Notes: generated by a model not told the origin, from the letters alone. A stretch of 15,434 nt of DNA from Pseudomonadota bacterium (GCA_023425455.1 JAFACP010000077.1:1-15434); one strand, 5' to 3'; shown: positions 1 through 7,977, counted from the first letter of the stretch. Numbers and translations: made by a program.

Positions 1-377
<377 letters not shown>

Positions 378-422
378 CTACACGGATTTAAGGGAATAAC
401 TATCGGCAGATGTTACAGCGGG

Positions 423-1346
423 TTATTCGCTCATGGCATCACGCCAGAGCCGCTCCACGATCCGCTGCGCCATGATGGCCTGCTCACCGGCGGTCTCAGG
501 AACCGTCTGATTTTGCACGCTGGTCATAAAGTGGCGCGCGCATCCGCTAAACCCTCGTTGCTCGAGCGTACTTTGCCAGCCGGGCACTGGCCGCGTCACC
601 ACACCGACCCCCTGCTCTTCCCGCCACTCGCGCATGTCGGTGATGTCGTACAGCGCGCCGTCGGTAACCGCCTGTACCCATTCACGCTGACTGCCGGCAC
701 GACGGTGCATACTGGTTGTCACCTGCAGGTGGTCAACGGCGAAATGGTGCTCGGCATAGATCATCTCGCCCCGCTCGCTGGTCAACAGCGTGCCGCTTTT
801 GAGCTGGGCCGTGCCGTTGGTTAACCACAGCGCCGTGTCGATGACGTGCAGGTAATCATCCAGCAGCGTGAAGCGCAGATCGTTGGGGCCGACGCTGTCG
901 GTACGGTGCTTATCCATCCGCAGCGAGGCAAGGGGGTTCGGCTGTGCCTTCAGTTGCTGATAAAGCGGCGCAAAACGGCGGTTAAAACCGACCATCAGCG
1001 TCAGCTTTTGGCGCGCCGCCAGTTCAATCAGACGTTCGGCATCCTGAACATTTTCCGCCAGCGGTTTGTCCACGCAGACGTGGACGCCGGCATTGAGCAA
1101 TTCGCTCACCACCTGATAGTGCGTCGCGGTCGAGGTGTGGACGAACACGGCATCGCAATCACGGGCAAGCTCCCGCAGTGAGGCGGCATACGGCATGCGC
1201 CAGCTTTCGCAGATCCGCACGGCTTTTTCCCGGCTGGGGGACCAGGCCCCCTGCAGCGTCCAGTCCGTCGCGGCACCCAGTACCGGCAGCCAGGCTTTTT
1301 GCGCGATCCCGCCCAGTCCGACCACCCCTACACGTAATTTTTTCAC
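423..1346 (-). CDS. mviM: MviM, Gfo/Idh/MocA-family NAD(P)-dependent oxidoreductase, substrate unknown
   Basis: This is a 307-residue predicted oxidoreductase (also called YceM), the same length as E. coli MviM. The N-terminal Rossmann fold shows the nucleotide-binding motif GVVGLGG at residues 7-13. DKP at 93-95 is the family's (E/D)KP motif with the catalytic lysine K94. H167 and D170 in YLHVID fit the family's HxxD active-site pair in the C-terminal alpha/beta domain. The substrate is not known; the old virulence-gene name mviM does not prove a role. It is the last gene of rimJ-yceH-mviM: its ATG lies 2 bp after the yceH stop, which suggests translational coupling. The C-terminus WRDAMSE matches the E. 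coli protein. Confidence 0.93.
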   Translation of the reverse strand: MKKLRVGVVGLGGIAQKAWLPVLGAATDWTLQGAWSPSREKAVRICESWRMPYAASLRELARDCDAVFVHTSTATHYQVVSELLNAGVHVCVDKPLAENVQDAERLIELAARQKLTLMVGFNRRFAPLYQQLKAQPNPLASLRMDKHRTDSVGPNDLRFTLLDDYLHVIDTALWLTNGTAQLKSGTLLTSERGEMIYAEHHFAVDHLQVTTSMHRRAGSQREWVQAVTDGALYDITDMREWREEQGVGVVTRPVPGWQSTLEQRGFSGCARHFMTSVQNQTVPETAGEQAIMAQRIVERLWRDAMSE

Positions 1347-1348
1347 CG

Positions 1349-1999
1349 TTAATCTCCCAGGTGCGCCAGCAGCGCGTCAAGACGCTGTTTCAGCCCGGCG
1401 ACCTCCTCCTCCAGCGCCTCCACCCGCGCCGTCAGGCTCTCATTGTCGGGGGCTGGCGCACTTTCAGCGGCAAGGGCGGTGGTGTCGACCTCGCCGCTAA
1501 AAAGATGCATAAAGCGGCTTTCACGCTTGCCCGGCTCGCGAGGCAGACGCACCACATACGGACCATCCTCACGGCAGGCCAGCCCTTCCAGCGTCTGTTC
1601 GACCTCCTGCATATCACTAAATTCATGCATTCTGGAGGCGCGCGAGCGAAGCTCGCCTGGCGTCTGCGCGCCGCGCAGCAACAGGGTGGTGATGACGGCC
1701 ACCTCCGCCGGACTCATCTTCAAATCGCCAAATTCGGAGTTACAAAAACGCTGCTCATATTTGGTCACGCGGTTGCCAAAACCGCTGACGGTACGCAGGT
1801 AATGACGCCTGACCAGCACGTCGAGAAGATCCTGAACCTCAGACTCGCTGAGATTCATCACCGGTTCACGGTTGGTTTTTTGGTTACAGGCCATGGTGAC
1901 GGCATTCACGGACAGCGGATACTGCTCCGGCGTGGTCACCTGTTTTTCGAGCAAGCATCCAATCACGCGCGCTTCTGCGCCGCTTAGCTGATATTTCAT
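1349..1999 (-). CDS. yceH: YceH, DUF480 winged-helix protein of unknown function
   Basis: YceH is a 216-residue UPF0502/DUF480 protein, one residue longer than I recall for E. coli. The family fold is two winged-helix domains, seen here as residues 1 to about 85 and 90 to about 165, which suggests DNA or protein binding, but no target is known. The segment [14 protein letters not shown] near residues 19-32 is the conserved DUF480 signature. The C-terminal tail (about 188-216, [19 protein letters not shown]) has heptad leucines and looks like a coiled coil. A strong Shine-Dalgarno AAGGAG overlaps the rimJ TAA stop codon, with the ATG 9 bp after that stop, so translation is likely coupled to rimJ. 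Confidence 0.93.
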   Translation of the reverse strand: MKYQLSGAEARVIGCLLEKQVTTPEQYPLSVNAVTMACNQKTNREPVMNLSESEVQDLLDVLVRRHYLRTVSGFGNRVTKYEQRFCNSEFGDLKMSPAEVAVITTLLLRGAQTPGELRSRASRMHEFSDMQEVEQTLEGLACREDGPYVVRLPREPGKRESRFMHLFSGEVDTTALAAESAPAPDNESLTARVEALEEEVAGLKQRLDALLAHLGD

Positions 2000-2008
2000 C
2001 TCTTCTCC

Positions 2009-2593
2009 TTAACGACCTGCGGTCCAGTCCCGGGTGGTGAGTGCCGTCAGCACGTGGTCACGCCATTCGCCGTCAATTAACAGATAATCTTTGGCGTAGC
2101 CCTCTTTTTCGAAACCCAGACGCGCCAGCAAATTACCGCTGCGCTGATTATGCGGCATGTAGTTTGCCATTATGCGATGGATATGTTGCGTACGCTGCAT
2201 ATAGCGAATGGCGGCGGTTAAGGCCTCGAACATCAGCCCCTGCCCTTGCCACTTTTGACCAATGGAGTAACCCAGGTAGCAGGCATGAAAGGAACCCCGC
2301 ACTACGTTCGAGAAATTGGCAATGCCAACGATCTCTTTTTCTTCCGCATCCAGCAGCGCGAAATAGAACGCGCTGCCCTGCTTGTGGAACTCGGCAATCA
2401 TACTGAGGCGCGCCTGCCAGCCGGAAGGGTAGCAATGGCTCTCATCCCGAACGGGTTCCCAGGGCTTCAAAAACTGACGATTCTCAGCGTAATAATCCGC
2501 CAGTCGCCAGGCATCACGCTCATGCACCAGACGAACGACCAGCCTGTCCGTTGTCAGACGCACTTTTGGCACATTACTGCGATAGCCAAACAT
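2009..2593 (-). CDS. rimJ: RimJ, N-alpha-acetyltransferase of ribosomal protein S5
   Basis: RimJ is a cytoplasmic GNAT-fold enzyme that acetylates the N-terminal alanine of ribosomal protein S5 using acetyl-CoA; in E. coli it has also been linked to small-subunit assembly and to thermoregulation of pap fimbriae. The 194-residue product matches E. coli RimJ in length. The acetyl-CoA pyrophosphate-binding loop is QKWQGQGL at residues 113-120 (Q-x-x-G-x-G type). The start was set at the ATG read leftward from 2593, because AGGAG lies 8 nt upstream. The frame is open a little further to a GTG at 2602, but that codon overlaps the Shine-Dalgarno itself. rimJ is the first gene of a three-gene leftward operon with yceH and mviM, and is divergent from mdtH. 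Confidence 0.94.
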   Translation of the reverse strand: MFGYRSNVPKVRLTTDRLVVRLVHERDAWRLADYYAENRQFLKPWEPVRDESHCYPSGWQARLSMIAEFHKQGSAFYFALLDAEEKEIVGIANFSNVVRGSFHACYLGYSIGQKWQGQGLMFEALTAAIRYMQRTQHIHRIMANYMPHNQRSGNLLARLGFEKEGYAKDYLLIDGEWRDHVLTALTTRDWTAGR

Positions 2594-2637
2594 CAATACC
2601 ACTCCTTCCCGTCGCTTCAGCTCTAGCCATTAGCTTT

Positions 2638-2666
2638 ACTATACCTGCGCCAGTGCCGTCTGTGAA
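2638..2666 (-). promoter_or_regulatory. Strong sigma-70-type promoter of the rimJ operon
   Basis: Read on the minus strand, TTCACA (plus-strand 2661-2666) and TATAGT (2638-2643) are separated by 17 bp (2644-2660). Each hexamer matches its consensus at five of six positions. The start point should be near 2631, giving a leader of about 38 nt before the rimJ ATG. The -35 hexamer lies inside one arm of an 11-bp inverted repeat (2661-2699). Confidence 0.7.
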
Positions 2667-2699
2667 AACAGTGACATACCATTTTGACCTGTTTTCACA
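2661..2699. promoter_or_regulatory. 11-bp perfect inverted repeat in the rimJ-mdtH divergent region (possible operator)
   Basis: TGTGAAAACAG (2661-2671) and CTGTTTTCACA (2689-2699) are perfect reverse complements separated by 17 bp. The left arm contains the rimJ -35 hexamer. The right arm presents the same TTCACA (2694-2699) toward mdtH, followed by a weaker possible -10, TATCAA (2719-2724), at 19-bp spacing. A dimeric or paired regulator bound here could control both genes. The regulator is unknown; the arms could also simply form a hairpin. Confidence 0.55.
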
Positions 2700-2828
2700 T
2701 TTTTCGATGAGAACTCTCTATCAAAGCACCTTTTTGATAAAAAAATATTGTCGCCAGCAGGGGTGGGAAAACACGCGATGCCGCCGCAGAATACTCCTGC
2801 TCACCGTCTTCTTTTCCCTGGAGGGGAA

Positions 2829-4037
2829 ATGTCCCGCGTATCACAGGCCAGGAACCTGGGTAAATATTTCCTGCTGGTCGATAACATGCTGGTTGTGCTC
2901 GGCTTTTTCGTCGTCTTTCCGCTGATTTCCATCCGCTTTGTCGATCAGATGGGCTGGGCGGCGCTGCTCGTCGGCGTCGCCCTCGGCCTGCGACAGCTGG
3001 TGCAACAGGGGCTGGGCGTCTTCGGCGGCGCGATTGCCGACCGCTTTGGCGCAAAGCCGATGATTGTGACAGGGATGCTGCTGCGCGCGGCAGGTTTTGC
3101 CACCATGGCGGTGGCGCATGAGCCGTGGGTGCTGTGGTTCTCCTGCGTCCTTTCGGGCCTCGGCGGCACGCTGTTTGACCCGCCGCGCACCGCGCTGGTG
3201 GTTAAGCTAATTCGTCCCCGGCATCGCGGCCGCTTCTTTTCTCTGCTGATGATGCAGGACAGCGCCGGCGCCGTCACCGGTGCACTGCTGGGAAGCTGGC
3301 TACTGCAGTATGATTTTCGTCTGGTCTGCGCCACCGGCGCGCTGCTCTTTATTCTCTGCGCCGCGTTTAATGCCTGGCTGCTGCCGGACTGGAAATTATC
3401 GACGGTAAAATCCCCGGTTCGCGAGGGGCTTGGCCGGGTTCTGCGTGACAGGCGCTTTGTCACCTACGTGCTCACGCTGACGGGATACTATATGCTGGCC
3501 GTGCAGGTCATGCTGATGCTGCCCGTTATGGTGCATGATATTGCCGGTTCACCTTCAGCGGTGAAGTGGATGTATGCCATTGAGGCCTGTCTGTCCCTGA
3601 CGCTGCTCTACCCTATCGCCCGCTGGAGCGAACGGCATTTTCGTCTGGAACAGCGGCTGATGGCCGGCCTGCTGCTGATGACGTTAAGCATGATGCCAAT
3701 AGGCCTGGTCAGCTCGCTGCAGCAGCTGTTTATGCTGATTAGCACCTTCTATATTGGTTCGATTATTGCCGAACCGGCCCGGGAAACGCTCGGCGCTGCG
3801 CTTGCCGATGCGCGTGCGCGCGGCAGCTATATGGGGTTTAGTCGCCTGGGGCTGGCGTTCGGCGGTGCGCTGGGGTACGCCGGCGGCGGCTGGCTGTTCG
3901 ATGCCGGAAAAGCGCTGCGCCAGCCTGAACTGCCGTGGATGATGCTGGGCGTGGTGGGCATTATCACCCTGATTGCGCTGTGGTGGCAGTTCAGCCCAAA
4001 ACGCAGCGCCCGGGGGATGCTGGAGCCCGGCGCGTAG
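2829..4037 (+). CDS. mdtH: MdtH, MFS (DHA1-type) multidrug efflux transporter
   Basis: MdtH (YceL) is a 402-residue inner-membrane major facilitator protein with twelve expected transmembrane helices, exporting drugs by proton antiport; overexpression in E. coli gives modest fluoroquinolone resistance. It aligns along its whole length with E. coli MdtH. The loop 2-3 MFS motif A is visible as [13 protein letters not shown] starting near residue 67, with D71 and R72. [14 protein letters not shown] around residues 147-160 is the helix-5 motif C-like segment. The start ATG at 2829 follows GGAGGGGAA, a strong but closely spaced ribosome site. The frame is open upstream to 2748 but only from a TTG with no ribosome site, so that extension is rejected. 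The physiological substrate is unknown. In E. coli grxB would follow next; here yceB does. Confidence 0.94.
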   Translation: MSRVSQARNLGKYFLLVDNMLVVLGFFVVFPLISIRFVDQMGWAALLVGVALGLRQLVQQGLGVFGGAIADRFGAKPMIVTGMLLRAAGFATMAVAHEPWVLWFSCVLSGLGGTLFDPPRTALVVKLIRPRHRGRFFSLLMMQDSAGAVTGALLGSWLLQYDFRLVCATGALLFILCAAFNAWLLPDWKLSTVKSPVREGLGRVLRDRRFVTYVLTLTGYYMLAVQVMLMLPVMVHDIAGSPSAVKWMYAIEACLSLTLLYPIARWSERHFRLEQRLMAGLLLMTLSMMPIGLVSSLQQLFMLISTFYIGSIIAEPARETLGAALADARARGSYMGFSRLGLAFGGALGYAGGGWLFDAGKALRQPELPWMMLGVVGIITLIALWWQFSPKRSARGMLEPGA

Positions 4038-4051
4038 CTCATTTGGCGCGG

Positions 4052-4065
4052 CCCCGGCTCCGGGG
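4052..4065 (+). terminator. GC-rich hairpin just after mdtH
   Basis: CCCCGG and CCGGGG form a perfect 6-bp stem with a 2-nt gap, starting 14 bp after the mdtH stop. It is followed by TTATCAGCTTTTTCT rather than an immediate U-run, so any termination here may be weak. Confidence 0.4.
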
Positions 4066-4113
4066 TTATCAGCTTTTTCTGCTGGTTTCTGCTCATTCAC
4101 CCTGGCATACTGA

Positions 4114-4140
4114 CGCATCAGGACAGATGCGCCGATTTTT
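4114..4140 (+). terminator. Hairpin with T5 tract just upstream of yceB
   Basis: CGCATC (4114-4119) and GATGCG (4126-4131) form a 6-bp stem with a 6-nt loop, followed by CCGA and five T. It ends only a few bases before the yceB ribosome site (GAGG, 4144-4147). It could be the mdtH terminator, an attenuator in the yceB leader, or a trace of rearrangement where grxB would sit in E. coli. Confidence 0.4.
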
Positions 4141-4153
4141 ATTGAGGAACGCC

Positions 4154-4714
4154 ATGAAGAAGATCGTTATTGCCGCCGCGCTGATCGCCAGCGGCTTACT
4201 GGCAGGCTGTAACCAGTTGACGCAATATACCGTCAGCGAACAGGAGATAAATCAGGCGCTGGAGAAGCATAATAATTTTTCCAAAGATATCGGTGTCCCC
4301 GGACTTGCCGCCGCGCATATCGTGCTGAGTAATCTTGTCAGCCAGATCGGGCGTGAAGAGCCGAACAAAGTGACCCTCTCAGGGGACGCAAAGCTGGATA
4401 TGAACTCCCTGTTTGGCAGCCAGAAGGCGACTATCAAGCTCAAGCTGAAAGCGCTGCCCGCGTTTAATAAAGAGAAAGGGGCGATTTACCTGCAGGAGAT
4501 GGAGGTCGTCGATGCTGAAGTGAGCCCTGACAAGATGAAGCCGGTACTGCAAACCCTGATGCCCTATCTGAACCAGTCGCTGCGTAACTATTTTAACCAG
4601 CAACCGGCCTACGTGCTCAGTGACGATAAGAGTAAAGGCGAATCCCTTGCGAAGAAATATGCCAAAGGCATCGAAGTGAAGCCGGGTGAAATTATTATCC
4701 CCTTCACGGATTAA
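4154..4714 (+). CDS. yceB: YceB, DUF1439 lipoprotein of unknown function
   Basis: YceB is a 186-residue predicted lipoprotein, the same length as in E. coli. The N-terminus MKKIVIAAALIASGLLAGC is a lipoprotein signal with lipobox L16-A17-G18-C19. Asn at +2 does not signal inner-membrane retention, so an outer-membrane location is expected. The mature part is a DUF1439 domain, an alpha/beta fold with a possible lipid-binding cleft, ending VKPGEIIIPFTD. No function is established. The ATG at 4154 was chosen because it gives the signal peptide; GAGG lies 6 nt upstream. The open frame reaches back over the mdtH end, but no earlier start is plausible. It precedes pyrC but has its own strong terminator. 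Confidence 0.92.
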   Translation: MKKIVIAAALIASGLLAGCNQLTQYTVSEQEINQALEKHNNFSKDIGVPGLAAAHIVLSNLVSQIGREEPNKVTLSGDAKLDMNSLFGSQKATIKLKLKALPAFNKEKGAIYLQEMEVVDAEVSPDKMKPVLQTLMPYLNQSLRNYFNQQPAYVLSDDKSKGESLAKKYAKGIEVKPGEIIIPFTD

Positions 4715-4721
4715 CCCATAA

Positions 4722-4744
4722 GGGCGCTACGGCGCCTTTTTTTT
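4722..4744 (+). terminator. Intrinsic terminator of yceB with TACG tetraloop
   Basis: GGCGC (4723-4727) pairs with GCGCC (4732-4736) around TACG, which as C(UACG)G is an extra-stable UNCG RNA tetraloop. A run of eight T follows at once (4737-4744). It lies 8 bp after the yceB stop and insulates pyrC. Confidence 0.88.
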
Positions 4745-4760
4745 GCAGAAAGGTGTGCAA

Positions 4761-4776
4761 ACGAAAACGTTTCCGC
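4761..4776 (+). promoter_or_regulatory. PurR operator of pyrC
   Basis: ACGAAAACGTTTCCGC matches the 16-bp PurR box (consensus ACGCAAACGTTTNCNT) at nearly all positions, including the central AAACGTTT. It lies directly upstream of the pyrC -10. E. coli pyrC is a known PurR target, so purine repression is expected here too. Confidence 0.8.
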
Positions 4777-4777
4777 T

Positions 4778-4840
4778 TATGATTTGTGTCCGGCAAAAAC
4801 AGCCATCCTAATGACTGATTCCTGACTAGCCGGAGCTTCC
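4778..4840 (+). promoter_or_regulatory. pyrC promoter -10 and CTP-sensitive translational leader
   Basis: TATGAT (4778-4783) is the -10; a weak -35 (GTGCAA, 4755-4760) lies 17 bp upstream. Transcription should start in TCCGGC (4789-4794). TCCGGC can pair with GCCGGA (4829-4834), which overlaps the GGAG ribosome site (4832-4835) of pyrC. This is the arrangement known in E. coli and Salmonella: high CTP favours starting at a C, giving a full hairpin that hides the ribosome site, while low CTP favours a start a few bases later at G, shortening the stem and allowing translation. The mechanism is inferred from the matching sequence. Confidence 0.75.
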
Positions 4841-5887
4841 ATGACTGCACAACCCCAGGTTCTTAAAATCCGCCGCCCTGACGACTGGCATATTCATCTG
4901 CGTGATGGCGATATGCTCAAAACCGTCGTCCCTTACACCAGCGAAATCTATGGCCGCGCGATTGTTATGCCTAACCTGGTTCCGCCTGTGACCACGGTCG
5001 ATGCGGCGCTAGCCTACCGTCAGCGTATTCTCGATGCCGTACCTGCCGGGCACGATTTTACTCCTCTGATGACCTGCTATCTGACGGACTCACTGGAGCC
5101 TGATGAGGTTGAACGCGGGTTTAACGAAGGGGTGTTTACCGCGGCCAAGCTCTACCCGGCAAATGCCACCACAAACTCCAGCCACGGCGTTACCAGCATT
5201 GACGCTATCATGCCGGTGCTGGAGCGCATGCAAAAGCTGGGCATGCCGCTGCTGGTTCACGGTGAAGTCACTCACGCAGAGATTGATATCTTCGATCGCG
5301 AAGCCCGCTTTATTGACTCGGTGATGGAGCCGCTGCGTCAGCGTCTCCCGGCGCTGAAGGTGGTGTTCGAACACATTACCACCAAAGATGCCGCGGAATA
5401 CGTCCGTGACGGCAATGAACTGATTGCCGCCACCATTACGCCTCAGCACCTGATGTTTAACCGCAACCACATGCTGGTGGGCGGCGTGCGTCCGCATCTT
5501 TACTGCCTGCCGGTTCTGAAGCGTAATATCCATCAGCAGGCGCTGCGTGAGCTGGTCGCCAGCGGCTTCTCTCGTGCCTTTTTGGGTACCGATTCCGCCC
5601 CACACGCACGCCATCGTAAAGAGGCCAGCTGCGGCTGCGCGGGCTGTTTTAACGCCCCGACGGCTCTCGCAAGCTACGCGACCGTATTTGAAGAGATGGG
5701 GGCGCTGGCGCATTTTGAAACCTTCTGCTCGCTTAACGGCCCGCGTTTCTACGGCCTGCCGGTGAATGAAACCTTCATTGAACTGGAGCGAAAAACGAGC
5801 CAGGTCGTTGAGTCTATACCACTGACCGATGACACGCTGGTCCCGTTCCTCGCGGGTGAAAACGTGCAGTGGACGGTAAAACGCTAA
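4841..5887 (+). CDS. pyrC: PyrC, dihydroorotase (class II)
   Basis: PyrC is the cytoplasmic zinc enzyme that interconverts N-carbamoyl-L-aspartate and L-dihydroorotate, the third step of de novo pyrimidine synthesis. At 348 residues it equals the E. coli enzyme. All metal and catalytic residues are visible: HIH at 17-19 (H17, H19), the carboxylated lysine K103 in [12 protein letters not shown]140 in LLVHGE, H178 in VFEHIT, and the catalytic D251 in GTDSAPH. The CGCAGC segment near 266-270 is conserved in the enterobacterial enzyme. The ATG at 4841 has GGAG with a 5-nt spacer. Regulation appears to be by PurR and by a CTP-sensitive leader hairpin. It stands alone between the yceB terminator and the dinI promoter. 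Confidence 0.97.
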   Translation: MTAQPQVLKIRRPDDWHIHLRDGDMLKTVVPYTSEIYGRAIVMPNLVPPVTTVDAALAYRQRILDAVPAGHDFTPLMTCYLTDSLEPDEVERGFNEGVFTAAKLYPANATTNSSHGVTSIDAIMPVLERMQKLGMPLLVHGEVTHAEIDIFDREARFIDSVMEPLRQRLPALKVVFEHITTKDAAEYVRDGNELIAATITPQHLMFNRNHMLVGGVRPHLYCLPVLKRNIHQQALRELVASGFSRAFLGTDSAPHARHRKEASCGCAGCFNAPTALASYATVFEEMGALAHFETFCSLNGPRFYGLPVNETFIELERKTSQVVESIPLTDDTLVPFLAGENVQWTVKR

Positions 5888-5905
5888 AAAACAGGCCGCT
5901 CCCTG

Positions 5906-5941
5906 TTGTCAAACCGATAATATAACTGTATAAATACACAG
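5906..5941 (+). promoter_or_regulatory. dinI promoter with overlapping LexA (SOS) box
   Basis: TTGTCA (5906-5911), 17 bp, TATAAA (5929-5934): each hexamer matches the sigma-70 consensus at five of six positions. CTGTATAAATACACAG (5926-5941) fits the LexA box CTG-N10-CAG with an AT-rich centre and covers the -10 and start site, so LexA would block RNA polymerase directly. The -35 overlaps a small hairpin just after pyrC. Confidence 0.88.
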
Positions 5942-5962
5942 TATATTACACAGGGGGCATTT

Positions 5963-6208
5963 ATGCGTATTGAAGTCACCATAGCCAAAACGACCGTCCT
6001 GCCTGCTGGCGCACTTGATGCGCTGGCAGGTGAGCTCTCCCGCCGCATCAACCACACCTTCCCGGAAAACGATGGCGCGGTCACCGTTCGTTATGCGGCA
6101 GCGAACAACCTCTCCGTCATTGGCGGTGCGAAAGAAGATAAAGATCGCATCAGTGAAATCCTGCAGGAGACGTGGGAAAGCGCTGACGACTGGTTTATCA
6201 CTGATTAA
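5963..6208 (+). CDS. dinI: DinI, modulator of RecA in the SOS response
   Basis: DinI is an 81-residue acidic cytoplasmic protein that binds RecA filaments, stabilising them and limiting UmuD and LexA co-cleavage, so it tunes the SOS response. The length and sequence match E. coli DinI, with the conserved core RYAAANNLSVIGG and the acidic C-terminal helix SEILQETWESADDWF that contacts RecA. The ATG at 5963 follows an AGGGGG ribosome site. The LexA box upstream confirms SOS control. A strong terminator follows, so it is monocistronic. Confidence 0.95.
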   Translation: MRIEVTIAKTTVLPAGALDALAGELSRRINHTFPENDGAVTVRYAAANNLSVIGGAKEDKDRISEILQETWESADDWFITD

Positions 6209-6232
6209 AATTTGCTCCCTCATTGTTTTTTT

Positions 6233-6256
6233 GCCGGGTCGCCCCGGCTTTTTTTT
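6233..6256 (+). terminator. Intrinsic terminator of dinI
   Basis: GCCGGG (6233-6238) and CCCGGC (6243-6248) form a 6-bp stem around TCGC, followed by eight T (6249-6256). It lies 24 bp after the dinI stop. Confidence 0.88.
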
Positions 6257-6324
6257 ATCTGCAGCCCTTTACGTTCAATTTAATTGGGTATCTTCTTAAA
6301 AAATCGTGAACAAGATGGTGTTTT

Positions 6325-6338
6325 ATTGTTCGAACAAT
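6325..6338. promoter_or_regulatory. 14-bp perfect palindrome upstream of bssS (possible operator)
   Basis: ATTGTTCGAACAAT reads the same on both strands and lies about 65 bp upstream of the likely bssS -10. It has the size and symmetry of an operator for a dimeric regulator. I do not recognise the regulator. The rest of 6257-6479 is AT-rich, with no gene visible. Confidence 0.4.
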
Positions 6339-6399
6339 CCTAAAACGCAGAAAAATGTGTTGCTGAGTGTTTATTTTTCCCTTCATAAGCATTATTTAT

Positions 6400-6408
6400 T
6401 GATATACT
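6400..6408 (+). promoter_or_regulatory. Extended -10 promoter of bssS
   Basis: TGATATACT contains TATACT (6403-6408, five of six matches to consensus) preceded by the TGn extension. No good -35 is visible at 17 bp, which is common for extended -10 promoters. The start would be near 6415, leaving a leader of about 65 nt. Confidence 0.5.
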
Positions 6409-6479
6409 GAAATTGCTTCAGAAAAACATGCATTGAACCTCAAAGTCGTTGTCTTCTAACACGTATTACGGGGGTTATA

Positions 6480-6734
6480 ATGGAAAAGAATAGTGAAGTC
6501 ATCCAGACCCATCCTCTCGTCGGCTGGGATATCAGTACCGTAGATAGCTACGATGCTCTGATGCTGCGTTTGCACTACCAGACCCCAAGTCAGCTAAACC
6601 GTGAAGAAGCGGAAGTTGGACAGACGCTGTGGCTTACGACAGACGTCGCCCGTCAGTTTATTTCTATTTTAGAAGCCGGTATTGCAAAAATAGAATCTGG
6701 CGACTACCAGGAAAATGAGTATAAACGGCATTAA
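6480..6734 (+). CDS. bssS: BssS, biofilm regulator
   Basis: BssS (YceP) is an 84-residue small cytoplasmic protein that in E. coli affects biofilm formation through indole and AI-2 signalling; its molecular action is not established. Length and sequence match E. coli BssS, with the conserved opening [19 protein letters not shown] and the block [18 protein letters not shown]. Differences from E. coli cluster at residues 37-46 and near the C-terminus. The ATG at 6480 is preceded by GGGGG with a 5-nt spacer. It is monocistronic, between the dinI terminator and its own terminator. Confidence 0.93.
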   Translation: MEKNSEVIQTHPLVGWDISTVDSYDALMLRLHYQTPSQLNREEAEVGQTLWLTTDVARQFISILEAGIAKIESGDYQENEYKRH

Positions 6735-6758
6735 TTTTATGCCCACGTTTCACTCAAC

Positions 6759-6786
6759 AGGCACCCTTGCGGTGCCTTATTTATTT
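6759..6786 (+). terminator. Intrinsic terminator of bssS
   Basis: AGGCACC (6759-6765) and GGTGCCT (6771-6777) form a perfect 7-bp stem with loop CTTGC, followed by TATTTATTT. It lies 24 bp after the bssS stop. Confidence 0.82.
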
Positions 6787-6850
6787 CATCCTTGTATCAG
6801 ACCCCATTGTTAATTACTCTGACAGCAAAGAGCTGGTTAACGAGATCCCC

Positions 6851-7969
6851 ATGAAATACGACTTAATCATTATTGGTAGCGGCTCAGTAGGCGCTGCTGC
6901 TGGTTATTATGCGACCAAAGCAGGTCTCAATGTTCTGATGATTGACGCCCACCTGCCCCCGCACACCGAAGGAAGCCATCACGGCGATACGCGTCTCATT
7001 CGTCACGCCTACGGTGAAGGCGAACGTTATGTGCCGCTGGTGCTTCGCGCGCAGGCGCTGTGGGATGAGCTGACGACCCTCACCGACGCGCCGATTTTTG
7101 ACCGCACGGGCGTCATCAATCTTGGCCCTGCTGATTCTGAATTTCTTGCCACCGTTGCCCAGAGCGCTCAGGCATTCAGTCTGGATGTCGAACGCCTGGA
7201 GGCAGAAGCCATCATGGCGCGCTGGCCGGAGATTACCGTCCCGCAGGACTACATCGGGCTGTTTGAGGCCAATTCCGGGGTGCTGCATTGCGAAAATGCT
7301 ATCAGGACCTGGGTTGAACTGGCGGAGAAAGCTGGCTGCGCGCAGCTTTTCAACTGCCCGGTAAACGCGATCAACCACCATGACGATGGCGTAACGGTAA
7401 CCACCCAGGAGGGCGATTACACGGCTGCGCGACTGCTGATAAGCGCTGGCACCTGGGTAACCAAACTGCTGCCTGAGCTGCCCATTCAGCCGGTACGCAA
7501 AGTGTTCTCCTGGTTCCAGTCCGACGGTCGTTACAGCAGCCAGAATAAATTCCCGGCGTTCACCGGTGAGCTGCCCGATGGCGATCAGTTCTACGGTTTT
7601 CCGTCAGTGAACGATGCCCTTAAGATCGGCAAGCATAACGGCGGACAACCGATCAGCTCACCGGAGGCGCGTAAACCATTTGGTGCCTGTCCGCAGGATG
7701 GCTCCGAAGCCTTCTCTTTCCTGCGCACCATTCTGCCTGGCGTCGGCGGTCTGCTCTATGGCGCGGCCTGTACTTACGACAACACGGCGGATGAAGACTT
7801 TATCATCGATACGCTACCCGGCCATCCCGACACCTTACTGATCACCGGATTGAGCGGCCACGGTTTTAAATTTGCCTCTGTGCTGGGGGAGATCGCTGCT
7901 CAGTTTGCGCAGGGGATCGCACCGCAATTTGATCTCACGCCCTTCTCACTCTCGCGTTTTAACCGATAA
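6851..7969 (+). CDS. solA: SolA, N-methyl-L-tryptophan oxidase (sarcosine-oxidase-like)
   Basis: SolA is a monomeric cytoplasmic flavoenzyme that oxidatively demethylates N-methyl-L-tryptophan and other N-methyl amino acids, giving the amino acid, formaldehyde and hydrogen peroxide. The 372-residue product matches the E. coli enzyme (MTOX) in length. The FAD-binding Rossmann motif is [13 protein letters not shown] at residues 6-18. [14 protein letters not shown] at 43-56 is the family's flavin-site region. C307 in LYGAACTYD is the cysteine that carries FAD covalently (C308 in E. coli, one residue further because of a one-residue length difference near 80). The C-terminal [18 protein letters not shown] is also conserved. 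The ATG at 6851 begins [10 protein letters not shown]; its ribosome site is weak (CGAG), so expression may be low. The open frame extends upstream through the bssS terminator and is not coding there. Confidence 0.95.
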   Translation: MKYDLIIIGSGSVGAAAGYYATKAGLNVLMIDAHLPPHTEGSHHGDTRLIRHAYGEGERYVPLVLRAQALWDELTTLTDAPIFDRTGVINLGPADSEFLATVAQSAQAFSLDVERLEAEAIMARWPEITVPQDYIGLFEANSGVLHCENAIRTWVELAEKAGCAQLFNCPVNAINHHDDGVTVTTQEGDYTAARLLISAGTWVTKLLPELPIQPVRKVFSWFQSDGRYSSQNKFPAFTGELPDGDQFYGFPSVNDALKIGKHNGGQPISSPEARKPFGACPQDGSEAFSFLRTILPGVGGLLYGAACTYDNTADEDFIIDTLPGHPDTLLITGLSGHGFKFASVLGEIAAQFAQGIAPQFDLTPFSLSRFNR

Positions 7970-7977
7970 TAGCGCGC

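Noticed and set aside
1178-1987. 269-codon open frame on the plus strand over mviM and yceH
   Set aside because: It lies antisense to two well-conserved genes, its product is of low complexity for a real protein, and no ribosome site precedes it. It is a by-product of GC-rich codon use.
2661-2699. CRP site made of TGTGA and TCACA
   Set aside because: A CRP site needs TGTGA and TCACA 6 bp apart; here they are 29 bp apart. The pair is better described as an inverted repeat of unknown function.
2748-2828. N-terminal extension of mdtH
   Set aside because: The frame is open, but it starts only at a TTG without a ribosome site; the ATG at 2829 has a strong one and matches the E. coli start.
5090-5713. 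207-codon open frame on the minus strand inside pyrC
   Set aside because: Fully antisense to pyrC, whose active-site residues are all intact; no independent support.
5890-5907. Hairpin AACAGG/CCTGTT directly after pyrC as its terminator
   Set aside because: No T-run follows on the plus strand. The T-run is on the minus strand, where no gene reads toward it, and the sequence overlaps the dinI -35.
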